From NCBI RefSeq assembly GCF_001625305.1, contig NW_017804242.1, positions 5,785,086 to 5,849,085 of the forward strand: 64,000 nucleotides of DNA, read 5' to 3'. The DNA is from Branchiostoma belcheri (Eukaryota; Chordata; Leptocardii; Amphioxiformes; Branchiostomatidae). A program made the translations under genes and the position numbers. Positions 30,013 to 41,544 of this stretch are shown here, piece after piece; positions within the stretch are counted from its first letter, which is position 1; each line of letters opens with the position of its first letter. Under the pieces are notes generated by a model. It was not told where the DNA came from. It searched no databases and saw nothing but the letters and a program-made list of their open reading frames with translations.

Positions 30013-30405
30013 TTACATGTAAATGGTAAAGATAGTACCATAGTCTTTTTCAGGCCGTAGGGGCAGTGGATTGTTAAACCAATGTGTCTCCGGCATAATC
30101 TCCAAGCAGATCTTTGTGGCCGTTAAATGACAAATTATTGGCCTGGGAGTATCCATTTGCCAGACAGTAGCCAGGCCAATTTGAAACTGTCTTTGTGGCC
30201 ACTGAAAGATCTGCTTGGAGATTATCGATATTCTCTCCTTCCACTGCCCTTTACCTCCCCACCTGAAGTCAGGTACCCATTTTATACCTGGGTGGAGTGA
30301 GGAAAGTCGTGTTAAGTGCCTTTCCCAAGGACATAAAGCTCTTGTCATGAATGCCGGAGATCGATCCAGTGACCTCTCGACCATTCGATGCTACTGAATT
30401 CTACA
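30013..30405 (-). mobile_element. SINE split by a foldback element
   Basis: In reverse the SINE runs 30405-30232 (B-box-like GGATCGATCTCC; TTCCTCACTCCACCCAGGTA; CAGTGGAAGGAGAGAA) and resumes at 30078-30028 (CCACTGCCCCTACGGCCTGA). The foldback at 30095-30225 interrupts it. Confidence 0.8.
30095..30225. mobile_element. 131-bp foldback MITE
   Basis: ATAATCTCCAAGCAGATCTT...GGCC and GGCC...AAGATCTGCTTGGAGATTAT. An inner inverse pair ATTGGCCTGG/CCAGGCCAAT is also present. Confidence 0.85.
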
Positions 30406-31425
30406 CCACAATTTCTATATCCTGCTTGTATAACAGTTTAAAAAGATGGATCAACTTCTAGACTTTGACAAAGTGATTTGTAGTCTAAAACTTTTATCAC
30501 AACTATAATGGTAATATGCACTTTGTGTGCAAGAGGTATTTAAGAGGAAACACTTACTAAAGATTTTCTGCCATGATACTTTTCATGGTTGCCTTTCACT
30601 TTTGGAAAATAATCTTTGTTATCTTGATGGTCGATTTCTATATACATGACTATAGATCATCTAGATATAAAGGTATTCTATACATGTAGATACATCTTGG
30701 ATTTTCCACATACAATGATACATGCACTAAAATCCAACACAGCATAGGTCCATATAACACAAGCTTAAGGTGTTTTTCTGTTCGACTTTGAATTGATAAA
30801 TGTATTTGTTGGGCTTCAACCAACTTCTTGAACTTCTTGTCCACATAACACGCACAAAAAAATTTTACAGATCTATAATTATAAATAAAAGATTTTCCAA
30901 GTAAGTACATGTATTAGTATTATTCCATTATGGCTGCAATGGAAAGTAGTTTGCGTCGGCTGTAATGTACGCCTCCCGTCAATTTGCTTGTAGGAGCAAT
31001 TTTGCAGCAGCTTCTTTTAACGCTTTCATTTTACACCGTGTTGTTACAGTGATTCCTGGAAATTGCTGCAGAGAAGCTAGAATTGTCAGTTGGAGGTCTG
31101 TTCCTGTCCATGCGGTCTGAATTTTCCTGTGTCATTTTTAAGACGTCGTGATCGAAAACGTTCAACTGGCTTCCGCCAACTTCGGTAGGTCATTTTAATT
31201 GTGCACAGTATTCACAGTTTTATAGTTTCATAATTTTATACTACATGATTAGCCTAGGAAAAGTAATGTTGTGTTTCCGGTTCGGCCCTGAAAAAACAAG
31301 GGTCGGCTAGGTAGGCATTTTTAGGTTTTGGCTGCAATGATCCAAAAAATTAAGTTTAAACAATGCATAGGGACTGTCTCAACGATCTGTCCACCTATTT
31401 GCTTAGGGTTTGTTATTACATTTTA
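30406..31425. other. Intergenic, nothing recognised
   Basis: An exon-like segment at 31067-31165 was examined and rejected. No other signal. Confidence 0.4.
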
Positions 31426-31822
31426 GGCTATAGCAAGTAAATTTTATGGATGATATCCTCTGCAGACTTAAAATCTAATGCAAGCGGGCGAAAAAAAAAC
31501 AAGGCGGGCCAAAAAACAAGGTTCTTACATTTTAAAAATTTGACTCAATCACTGTAAAAAATGGTTTTAATTCAGCAGGAACATCACATATATACAGCCA
31601 GCATCACATATCACTGCATCAAAGTAAGAAACATATTCAGAGCCTTTTCTTGTCTCCTTTCTTCATAGTTATCTGTCATCCACCTTCTGGCATGGCAACA
31701 GACATCTTTGCCCATTTTTGGCGTGTTGACCTCTGTCAGAAGGCAACATAATTTGTTTTTTTTTCCAGAATCAGCCAAAAATTAGCACGCGCGCTGATGT
31801 CATCCATAAAAATTACTTGCTG
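31426..31822. mobile_element. Harbinger-like MITE, subfamily C, copy 2 (right end truncated)
   Basis: GGCTATAGCAAGTAAATTTT at the left; the right end stops at TTACTTGCTG, directly joined to a fragment of a CAGGG-tipped element. Confidence 0.85.
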
Positions 31823-31847
31823 ACGTTCTACTTTTTTCTATGTTGTG

Positions 31848-31943
31848 CACCCAAATTTTTTACTCACAGTACAGTCACATGATTTTTTAGGTGCAACACT
31901 ACACAGCATGAAGCTATAATTCCGAAAATGAATTTCGAGCCTG
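31848..31943. mobile_element. Fragment of CAGGG-tipped element
   Basis: TTGTGCACCCAAATTTTTTA ... GAATGAATTTCGAGCCTG-like right tip. Left part missing. Confidence 0.65.
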
Positions 31944-32539
31944 GCTTTTATATGTCGTTCATCATATTGCGATTATGAAACCAAGGATCGTCCAAATCCA
32001 ATTTTGGTCGCTTATTGATGGTCTGTAGTGGAAAGGAGCATGCTGTGATAGATAATGAAATACACGAGCGCACGCAGTCAGGTTATCACAATAGTCCTTG
32101 TGGTCCATGCAGATAACGAAATTGCGTATCTAGCATATGAATATTTCATAAGCTCTTAAAAGGCCTTTTGATGCATCGTTGTGACCTCGTATGGTTGACC
32201 TTGTCCAAACAGTGCGATTGTTTTTTTGTTTGATTTATCAAGCGAAGGATTGCACGAGGCCAATTTGTCGCAAAGTGATTTTCGCACTTGATATGACAGG
32301 AATCCGCGTGGGTGTCATCTGTCATAATTGTTGGGGGACTGGGTTTACGGAAGAGTTGGCCCGGTATCTGTCCATCCATCTAGCCCCGGTTCGTTCCTGT
32401 GTGTGGCATGGCTTCCCAGAAGATTGTAGTTTGACACACGTCCCCACTTTACATTCAGCCATTCGTGGTATAATGTTACATGTACGTAGCAGAACACAGT
32501 ATTAATTTAGATGACGCAGGTAGCATACTGTGATAGATA
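31944..32539. other. Intergenic; unrecognised 104-codon frame
   Basis: A plus-strand frame at 32191-32505 resembles nothing I know and has no repeat or splice support. Confidence 0.35.
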
Positions 32540-32792
32540 ATACATGCACAAACAAATGCCCCTGCAGTTCCCAAGCAAGCTGCTAGAGAACCCAAGCTTA
32601 CATGTATGTACGTCACTTCTTCCCGAGCACAAAATCATGTCCTGATCGCGAGATCAAGAACGGAAGTTCTGCTGCAGTACCATAACAAGGTGCCAGGGCG
32701 GCCAAAATGTAATCATTTTGAGCTCTCATCAAGACCTACCCACCTACCAAATATCAAGATGATCCATCTAAGCCTTCTCGAGTTATGCCGTT

Positions 32793-32853
<61 letters not shown>

Positions 32854-33245
32854 TCGGCCACACACACACACACACACACTCGACACACACACACACACAC
32901 ACACACACAGATGTCGTTCGTCCGTCAGGTTGACGAGGACCGCTTTGTCATCCCTCTATAGTAGGGTGTGTCCTCAGGTGACTGTAGAGTCTAATTTTCG
33001 CCCGGAACCGGCGCTCACAGTGCGGGCAGGAGAACAGAGCAGTGTTCGCCACAGGACCGGCAGCACTCTCCTTCCTAGCTCGTCTCTTCTGCTGTGCGGC
33101 AGTTCTGCGTGCTTCCTCACAGGTAGCGGCACCCTCTCTAACTGTGCGTCGCCACACACACACACTCACACTCACTCACACGCACACACACACACACACA
33201 CACACAAAAACATACCGGTAACCTTCTTGCCCAAGGTAAAAAGCC
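32540..33245 (-). mobile_element. Family-M repeat with AC microsatellites, LINE fragment inside
   Basis: Reading in reverse: GGTTACCGGTATG near 33220, (GT)n runs, then CTCGAGAAGGCTTAGATGGA, TTTGGTAGGTGGGTAGGTCT, ACTTCCGTTCTTGATCTCGC. The AC runs lie at 32794-32850, 32859-32879, 32883-32909 and 33152-33206. Confidence 0.75.
32925..33172 (-). mobile_element. LINE ORF C-terminus with C2H2 finger
   Basis: Minus-strand 33175-32948 reads WRRTVREGAATCEEARRTAA...KRRARKE and ends CPHCERRFRAKIRLYSHLRT-H, a C-x2-C-x12-H-x3-H finger, 8 residues before the stop. This is the usual C-terminal layout of a group of non-LTR retrotransposon ORF2 proteins. Only the tail remains, between microsatellites. Confidence 0.8.
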
Positions 33246-34334
33246 GAAGCACTTCCTAGAACTCAGAAGCCAGGAATCTCATATTTCCTGTTATAATATG
33301 CATGGAATAATTGCTGTTACTACAGGGCACGTCATAAAAAACGAAGGTTGATGCAGATAGATGGAGCTGCTTAAACTTTGCGCAACCCCAGGCACAAATC
33401 TTCAATCACACGTACTTAAGGTTCTTTAGTCAGCAGTTTAATTTCCCTTCACGTCTAGACGCAGGCGCTCCTTCGGGGGTCTTCTGGGAGATGAGCAACA
33501 TTGAAGAAGATGAAACGCGCGTCCACGAAAGCTTTGCCATTATTTAACCCAGACAAATTGTCTATGCGGCAAAAAATATATAATTGACATAAATTGTAAT
33601 TCCAGATTCTGTTTGTGGTTTAGTTACTGCGATTAAGTGATTCGGTACTGGACTTAGAACAAAAACTAGTATTCACGCCTCAAGTCACGTTCCCCTCTTT
33701 GTTCTAAACTGCTTAAAGCCTTCCGTAGATCGCAAAATTTGCGCCGAAAAAAAGAAGACATTGCCATCTGGCATCGTCAACTGTCGGCCTCCATAGATAT
33801 GGTCACGTTTTTGACCAGGTGTGCCGTGCAATGCGCCGAAAAAAGAAAAATCATTGCCATTGGGCATCGTCAATTGTTGGCCTCCGTAAATATGGTCACG
33901 TTTTCGCGCAGACGTGCCTCGCAAACAACATGCATGTATCCTTCGCGTAAATTCTTAACAGTGAAGGACAAACAAGATCCTTAGCATAGAGTGTTACAGT
34001 TCATTCACCTAGCAGCTAACGAACCATTCAATAATAATATATTATTCACATATGAAAGGGCTTCCTTATTGCGCTTGATACAGGAAGAGTATTAATAGCA
34101 CAGATGTAGTAGAAAGTAATTGGGTATTATTCTGAATTTGATATCCTTAGTGAGATTCATACAGAAATATTACTGGTATTAATAGCATTAGGACTGTATA
34201 CAGAAAATATTGCAATTAGGCATTATTCTGAATTTGATTACAGGTCGTTGCCCTGTGTTTGAGTTTGTTTTTTCCTGAAACTGCTGTTGAGAAGCATTAA
34301 AATGGCATACTGCCACTTCTAGGCAGTAAACTAA
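33246..34334. repeat. Intergenic with tandem ~93-bp duplication
   Basis: 33740-33832 and 33833-33926 are two tandem units (GCGCCGAAAAAA, ATTGCCAT(C/T)(T/G)GGCATCGTCA, ATATGGTCACGTTTT). They are related to 8270-8400. The rest shows no gene. Confidence 0.65.
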
Positions 34335-34855
34335 GGCCACAGCAAGTAAATTTTATGGATGACATCCTCCACAGACTCTACTCCACAAATCTAATGTGAG
34401 AGGACGAAAAAAAACAAGGCAGGCCCCAAAAAACAAGATTCCTATATTTCGAAATTTTGACATCATAAACCTTGTTAAACAAGAAATGATTCCTACATCG
34501 TGCTCACTTTACTGCCAACTATCACAACATCCATTTGTCATTGAAACAACTTTGAAAAAGGAAAGTTTTCAATCATTGTACAAATGGTTTTGATTCAGTG
34601 GGAACAGCAAATAAAAGGAATGAAATTACAGTCTGCATCAAAGTAAAAGTCAAAGCAATAAATCAGAGCCTTGTCTTGTCTCCTCTCTTGATGTTTATCT
34701 ACCATCCACCTTCCGGCATGGCAACTGACATCTTTGCCCATTTTCGGCATGTTGACCACTGTCAGAAGGCAACAAAATTTCTTGTTTTTTTCCAAAATCA
34801 GGCGAAAATCAATGCGCTCGCTGATGTCATCCATAAAAAATTACTTGCTGTGGCC
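34335..34855. mobile_element. Harbinger-like MITE, subfamily C, copy 3 (521 bp)
   Basis: GGCCACAGCAAGTAAATTTT...AAATTACTTGCTGTGGCC, TAA duplicated on both sides. About 120 bp longer than the other copies, with extra sequence around 34450-34560. Confidence 0.92.
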
Positions 34856-35308
34856 TAAGTTTGATTTTTCCTGGAACTGTTGTTGAGAAGCATTAAAATG
34901 GCATCCTGCCACTTGGAGGCACTAAACTAATGCTAACTGCAGCAACATCTCTTTTTCCTAAAGCGAGGGTCACATATCCAGTCATCTACTGACGCACACG
35001 CATCCAAAGCATATAATAAAACTAACAGGTTATTCATCTTAGCAAACCATGCAATTTGTAGATGAAAGAGCTTCCTTACTGCGTTATGTTGAAGGAAAAT
35101 TGTTATTGTGATAATTACATTCTGGGCTCTTTCTGATGTCTGATCCATTCATTCTATTTTGGTTTGTTTGTGGCTTCCAGATGAGAGAAGGTTTTGCGTT
35201 GCAGTCGCTCAAAGGTTTGAGATAACTTCATTGTATTTAGCTGGAAAGAATCTAATTTTCACCACCTCAACTTACATGTAGTGTGTAAGTGGCATCAAAA
35301 AGATGTGT
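34856..35308. other. Intergenic, nothing recognised
   Basis: A short echo (CTGTTGTTGAGAAGCATTAA-AATGGCAT) of 34281-34310 lies at 34880, so the MITE at 34335 sits between two copies of a ~60-bp direct repeat. Confidence 0.5.
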
Positions 35309-35730
35309 GGCTAGGTGAGTAGACACAAGATTGAGCGGTCGCGGGTTTGATTCCTTGCATTCCTGGCTAGACGTTGCACCTTACACATACTGATGTTTCT
35401 TTGGAAAGGCACTTAACAAGACTTTCTTCACTCCACCCAGGTGTAAAATGTGTACCTGACTTCAGTTGGGGAGGTAAAAGGCGGTAGAAGGAGAGGGATG
35501 GGCTCCACCTTCCAATATGTTATTGTTGTTTTTGTTTACATCGTGTATATGCAGATCATTTCAAGGCAGAAGGCGTAATGGTAGGCAAATCACCCACTTT
35601 GTTTTTTCTTGCTTACCACTAGCTAGCTATGATGTCATGGTGTGAATGCTTTTGAGTCATATACCGTGCCCTAGACACAGTGGATTAACAACCCACTGCC
35701 CCTAAGGCGTCAAAAAGGCTATGGGACTAC
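35309..35730 (+). mobile_element. SINE with ~143-bp insertion
   Basis: Head GTGTGGCTAGGTGAGTAGAC and GCGGGTTTGATTCC (B-box-like), body to CACCTTCCAATAT at 35517. An unrelated segment follows to about 35661, and the SINE resumes ACCGTGCCCTAGACACAGTG to CAAAAAGGCTATGGGACT. Confidence 0.8.
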
Positions 35731-35741
35731 CTTTACCATAA

Positions 35742-36132
35742 GGCCATGTTGATTTGATTATATGGATGACATCCTCCGGGAGCCCCAAAACTGATGCGCG
35801 CGTGGGAATAAAAAAAAATTTTGACAAAAAAAAAGTTGTTTTCATTATGAAATCTACGTGGTCATGAGGGTTGAACAAATGGGACAGAAGATGGTTTGGC
35901 GAATAATCTAATCTTCAAGTTCATTTCCTTACAATTTCGTCTTTTTTCGTTTGACTTTGGCATTCTACGACATTGGTATAGTTTTTACTTATTTTTTTGT
36001 AACTTACGGTATATTTTTGCTCAACTGTTTTGTACGATTTACAGTATGGTTGAAAACTTTTTTTTTTTGGTAAACGGTCCGAAAAATTCATGCGCGCGCG
36101 GATGTCATCCATATAATCAAATCAACATGGCC
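35742..36132. mobile_element. Harbinger-like MITE, subfamily D, copy 2
   Basis: GGCCATGTTGATTTGATTAT...ATAATCAAATCAACATGGCC with TAA on both sides. A SINE lies directly upstream. Confidence 0.92.
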
Positions 36133-36348
36133 TAACAACTAAACACATTGTGAACCCACCATATAGAGGCAAATGGCAGGCTGCCATCAAGCCTCAGCAT
36201 CAATGTTTGAGTACAAGTACATCTCATTAACTCCTGTTGGTGGGGAACAAGAGACTTTTAGTGGGATAGTGACTAAAACATCACATAAAGCTGCTTTTTT
36301 TTAAGGGCACCACTTGTTAAATCTTACGTATGGGTTTCAATGGGATAA

Positions 36349-36742
36349 GGCCACAGCAAGTAATTTTTATGAATGACATCAGCGCGCGCATTAATTTTTG
36401 CCTGATTTTGGAAAAAAAACAAGAAATTTTGTTGCCTTCTGACAGTGGTCAATATGCCGAAAATGGGCAAAGATGTCTGTTGCCATGCCGGAAGGAGGAT
36501 GGCAGATAACTATGAAGAGAGGAGACAAGAAAGGCTCTGATTTAATGTTTTGTTTGTTACTTTGATGCAGTGATATGTGATGCTGGCTGTGTATATGTGA
36601 TGTTCCCACTGAATCAAAACCATTATTTTGTACAATGATTGTGTCAAAATTTTAAGGTGTAGGAACCTTGTTTTTTTCGCCCGCTCGCATTAGATTTGGA
36701 GTCTGTGGAGGATGTCATCCATAAAATTTACTTGCTGTGGCC
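36349..36742. mobile_element. Harbinger-like MITE, subfamily C, copy 4 (inverted)
   Basis: GGCCACAGCAAGTAATTTTT...AAATTTACTTGCTGTGGCC with TAA on both sides. The interior runs opposite to 34335. Confidence 0.92.
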
Positions 36743-37157
36743 TAACTGCCAAATAGATGTTCAGAGCTTAGGTAAGGTTAATATACAACTGTCCTGTACA
36801 TGTAGTAGACTGCTATTGATTCGTTCTGCTCTGTAGAACTGTTAACTCTTAATGTGAGGAGACAGAGCTAAGCTGTGTGGTTACCCTGGGCATCAGTGTT
36901 CCCGCCAGACAGGCGTTTTCTCATCTTCAGACAATCCTCTTTTTGTGTCGAAGCCTTCGTCTGCGTCAAGAGGTGTCCGATAGAATTTCATCAGAATGTC
37001 AAAACTTCAAAAAGATGTACAAAAAGGTGAAAGTCAAACTTAAAGAAAAACTTTCGCCAGCTTAACTTTGAAAGTGTGAACCCATAGTATGGAGGCAAAT
37101 GGCAGGTTGCCAACAAGCCTCGGCATAAGCTACAGTGTGCGTGTTACCCTCCGTAAA

Positions 37158-38056
37158 CTGACGCTAAACTGGATAGTGAGTGTGTACGTGAGTGTGCACC
37201 CAACTTGCATAGAAATGATGTACTAGTACACAGTCGTGAGTGTGTATTTCCCTCAAAATTTGCCTCTCAAAATGTAGGAAATAATGTTTCAGAGGGTTAG
37301 AAATACATTTTTTTTATATTCCGGGAGAGACCTTTGCATTTGGGAGACATTACTGACGCTAAATCGACAGTGAGTCTGTACGTGAGTGTGCACCCAACTT
37401 GCATAGAAATGATGTACTACACAGTTGTGAGTGTGTATTTCCCGCAAAATTTGCCTTTCAAAATGCAAATAGTGTTTCAGAGGGTTAGGAATATATTCCG
37501 GGAGAGCATTTGGGAGACAACTGACGCTAAATTGGATAGTGAGTGTGTACATGAGTGTGCATAGAACTTATGTACACAGTCAGTGTGTATTTCCGTCAGA
37601 ATTTGCCTCACAAAATACAGGAAATAGTGTTTCAGACTCAGAGGGTTCGGAAGTCAAACATATATTCCAGGAAAGACCCTTGGGAGACAACTAATGCTAA
37701 ATCGGATAGTGAGTGTGTACGTGAGTCTGCACCCAACTTGCATAGAACTTATGTACACAGACAGCAGTGTGTATTTCCATCAAATTTGCCTCACAAAATG
37801 CAGGAAATAGTGTTTCAGAGGGTTAGGAAGTCAAGCATATATTCCGGGAAAGACCCTTGGGAGACAACTGACCCTAAACCAGATAGTCAGTGAGTACTAG
37901 TAAGTCAGTGTGCACCCAATTGCAACTTGCATGAAAGTGATGTCCACAGTCAGTGTGTATTTCCGTTTCAAAATTTGCGTCTCAAAACTGAAGGAAATAG
38001 TGTTTCCAACCAAGGGTTAGGAAGTCAATCATATATTCCGAGGGAGACCCTTAAAA
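37158..38056. repeat. Satellite of five ~168-195-bp units
   Basis: Units start at 37158, 37353, 37521, 37691 and 37868 with CT(G/A)A(C/T)(G/C)CTAAA. They share GTGAGTGTGTACGTGAGTGT, CATAGAA(A/C)TTATGTAC-like text, CAAAATTTGCCTC(A/T)CAAAA and TATATTCCGGGA. The middle block is related to the dispersed repeat at 5235, 25141 and 46215. Confidence 0.85.
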
Positions 38057-38164
38057 TTGTACTTTGTGTGTGTACTTGAAATGGGATTTCATCTCCATAA
38101 AAAAAATTATTATGATGAATGCACCATATAATACAGGAGTCAGACAGGTTGGGAGACTAACATG

Positions 38165-38366
38165 AGGGTCTGCATGGGGGGTGGTGATTGCGAATTACGC
38201 AAAATTTCCGCCACCGATTACGAATTATGTTAACGTTTCAGAGCTGATTATGACTTGACGCTTTGTGGCTTACGAATTACTTTAATTTTTGGGGAGGCTG
38301 CCTACGGATTACGAAGACTAAAAATGCCTGATTACGCCTTACGAAAAAGGGCATACAGGCCCCCTA
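38165..38366. mobile_element. Family-K TIR element, ~200 bp
   Basis: AGGGTCTGCATGGGGGGTGG...GGGCATACAGGCCCCC. Interior GCGAATTACGCAAAATTTCC, CGATTACGAATTATG, CTGATTACGCCTTACG. Confidence 0.8.
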
Positions 38367-38474
38367 ACATTTCATGTGTCATCGCAAGTCTACATAACCT
38401 CTAGCTCTCATTGCTTTTTGCAATGTATCAGTCATAATAATATCTTAAAAGTTCATCTCTGTTCGTGGAAGTCG

Positions 38475-38781
38475 TTATGAAACAAGTTTGAACTGCAATA
38501 TCCAACACAAGAAATTGGACTCGCCCAAATTTTTGAATGTACGACTCCAGTCTTTGTCAAGACATCAGGGCATTACAACCATCCCTCAACAGAGACGGGG
38601 GGTGCCACAGACTTTCTGCAACCTATGATCCACTGCTCACGGAGTCACGTGTGTTATCTGCGTGACGTCACGGAAGCGGTGGATTGCTCATTCCTTGACA
38701 AAGACTGAAGTTGTACAGTCGAAAATTTGGGTGAGTCCAATTTCTTGTGTTGGATGCTGCAGTCCAAACTTGTTTCATAAT
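38475..38781. mobile_element. Foldback element with ~88-bp arms
   Basis: Left arm 38475-38561 (TTATGAAACAAGTTTGAACT, CCAACACAAGAAATTGGACT) is inverse to right arm 38694-38781. The core holds CACGTG-like TCACGTGTG and TGACGTCA at 38663-38670. Confidence 0.85.
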
Positions 38782-39665
38782 AATACTTTATACAGCTTGT
38801 ATTTAAAACTTACCTTTGGGTGCGGTAGTATAATTTTTTTTGTGTGATATAGATGTGGGTTTGTTTGTCTGGTAAGAGCAGGTTGACAACGTTGCTGTGG
38901 GGTAGATTGACAGGCAGAATGGCAGGAGGGTCGAAAGTTCAGACCAAGGAAATAGGGTGAACTTGGGAGTAGGTTGACCTCACTGTCACCTTATGTGGGG
39001 AAGATTGACAAGCAGAATGACGGGAGGGCATAAGGTCAGCCACAGGAATTGGGGTAAACTTGAAGGTCACAAAAACTTACACAAAGTCTGACATCTCTTT
39101 TTGCAAGTTGTTTGAACACATTTTTTTTTGCTGCAGTTTTAAAATTTTGTCTTTTGCAGGTGGATTTTTCAAGCCCTGAAATTTACGTAATGTAAAATCA
39201 TGACCCTTAGTGTGTGGAAATCAGTCTAAGTGAGCAAGAAACTTTTTCCAGAATCCATGACCTTCCCGTGACATTTAAATTGTTATATTTGGCCAATCTC
39301 CAGGTCTTTTTGGCAGATAGCTATGTTTTTACAGGGTCACCTCCGTTCTTGTTCAATTTTGCCTTGTTTTGGAGATTTTGGAGGCTTTAAACTAAGTCTG
39401 GTAGATTGTCCTTTGCAAGTTTGATGTATTGAAGAGCCAGAAATGATGGCAGACTGTAATCTCGTATGTAGAGACAGAGACTTGTGCTAATATAGAACGA
39501 CATGTTCAGACTTTTCAGTAGCCTGCGTGCCAGACAAGGGACAACAGCTGGGATTTCAACTTTCAACCTCCTGGTCTAGAATCAGGTACATGACAAGTAC
39601 GCAAACACGTACGCAACTAGCCTGGATACCAGACCCATATCTAAGAGAAACAACGACACAATTTA
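38782..39665. other. Intergenic, nothing recognised
   Basis: Contains a diverged pair (about 38885-38950 and 39000-39065: GTGGGG(A/T)AGATTGACA(A/G)GCAGAATG). No gene. Confidence 0.45.
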
Positions 39666-40044
39666 GGCCACACTGACTCGATTTTATGGATGATATCCGC
39701 GCGTGCATTGATTTTCACCTGTTCTCCGAGGAGGCTCTAGGCCTGGGTAGTCCATAGTGGTTAGCGACAATACGGAGCCGGTGGTAACTATGGAGGACGG
39801 CACCCAGGCTACCGAAGCTGCACGACTCAAGAACTCAGCACATACGTACAGTGCCGATTCATAAATTCCGCAAAAAGCTAGCATGTGCTGACTTGTATAC
39901 GTCGCTATGTATTGCCGCAAATTCACAATACCAGCTTTGTATTCCTGTGGTTTAGTACGTAGCATTTTTATTTATTTTTTATTCGCACGCACTAGCTTGG
40001 GGGTCTTCAGAGGTTGTCATCTATAAAATCAAGTCGGTGCGGCC
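39666..40044. mobile_element. Harbinger-like MITE, subfamily E
   Basis: GGCCACACTGACTCGATTTT...AAAATCAAGTCGGTGCGGCC. The TTA at left and TTG at right may be a decayed duplication. A solo right end of the same type lies at 41510-41544. Confidence 0.8.
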
Positions 40045-40522
40045 TTGTACTGGTCTCACAAAAGCAATGGGTGTTAAAGTCTGCTACCTTTAGATCATAC
40101 TGATCTAGGGTTATGGAACTGAGAGACAAGTCTTGTGCTGTGGTATTGAAAGGTTAATTACTAATTTAGGCCTCGCCAATGTATATTTTTGGTTCTAGCA
40201 AGACTAGTGGATATCAAAAAAGCAGAGGGCAGAGAGGAAATATTGAATATTACTGTTCAATCCATTATAATAAAACTGACTGTGCCAAGGCACAACCCTA
40301 GTTCTCAGGCTTTGTTTTCAGTAGGGACTTCCAGTTAAGAATATTCTATCTCTTTCCAAATCTGAAAACTGACCATAGCTGTTAAACATTTCAGTATGAT
40401 ACAATGTAATTCCTTTCCGGCCCCCAAATTCAAAACTGTTCCGTCCAGGCATCCTTTGTACAGCATTGAAAGGCGATTTCTTGACAATTTCAAAGCGTTT
40501 GTCCTTGGCTTCATTTTTTTCT

Positions 40523-41340
40523 GTCAACTCGGTCAAGTGTGTGAGACAGAAGCCTCATTAACTACATTTGAACTTCGATTTTGTGAGGAGATGTAGTCAG
40601 CAATGACCTTCAGAAAGATGCCAAGGAGTCAAGGACAAATTTGGAATTCTTGAAATTCTTGGAAATCGTTATTCAACAGCAAATAAAGGATGTTTGGATG
40701 GAATGATGTTGAACTTGGAGCTAGAAAGGAACTATTATGCTGTAATAAGGCCACAGCAAGTAATTTTTATGGATGACATCAGCACATGCATTAATTTTCA
40801 CCTGATTTTGGAAAAAAAAAACAAGAAATTTTATTGCCTTCTGACAATGGTCAACATGCCGAAAATGGGCAAAGATGTCTGTTGCCATGCCGGAAGGTGG
40901 CAGATAATTATGAAGAGAGGAGACAAGAAAAGGCTCTGATTTAATGTTTTGTTTCTTACTTTGATGCAGTGATATGTGATGCTGGCTGTGTATATGTGAT
41001 ATTCCCACTGAATAAAAACCATTTGTACAATGATTGAGTCAAAATTTTAAATTGTAGGAACCTTGTTTTTTTCGGCCCACCTTGTTTGTTTTTTTCGCCC
41101 GCTTGCATTAGATTTGGAATCTGCGGAGGATGTCATCCATAAAATTTACTTGCTGTGGCCTAAGTTCAGTGTCAATATTATAGTATCAATAGTTACTTTC
41201 TTGCTCCCAGGTTGAACATCCTTGTCCTTGGCTTCTTTCTGAAGGTCATTGCTGACTGTATCCCCTCACAAAATCACATTATAATATGAATGTGTCGGTT
41301 CAAATGTAGTTGATGAGGCTTCCGTCTCGTGCAGTTGACC
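40523..41340. repeat. Large inverted repeat around a MITE
   Basis: Arm 40523-40642 (GAAGCCTCATTAACTACATT, GTCAGCAATGACCTTCAGAA) is inverse to 41222-41340. The MITE at 40749-41160 lies in the spacer. Confidence 0.8.
40749..41160. mobile_element. Harbinger-like MITE, subfamily C, copy 5 (inverted)
   Basis: GGCCACAGCAAGTAATTTTT...ATTTACTTGCTGTGGCC with TAA on both sides. Confidence 0.92.
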
Positions 41341-41544
41341 AGGTTGACTTTTGCTCTGACTTATGTAAGGTTGTTCTTTAAAAGTGGATTGACTCAGTGA
41401 GATGAAAGTCATTGAAGGTTGGCCTATTCCTGTCAGGGAGTATAGGACGCGGAATACACAAGACATGGGTGCAGTGTCGGACCATAAGTTTAAAAATGAA
41501 AGGTTTCTGGAAGATGTCATCCATGAAATTAAGTCGGTGTGGCC

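Noticed and set aside
31067-31165. Exon-like text (AAEKLELSVGGLF) after TTACAG
   Set aside because: The frame is closed by TGA directly after the acceptor and ends in a stop; no usable donor and no family match.
32713-32904. Cys-Val repeat frame
   Set aside because: It is a translation of the AC microsatellite.
37334-37893. Plus-strand frames of 76 and 112 codons with repeated WETT-A-SECV text
   Set aside because: They read through satellite units whose lengths are not all multiples of three; no start or homology support.
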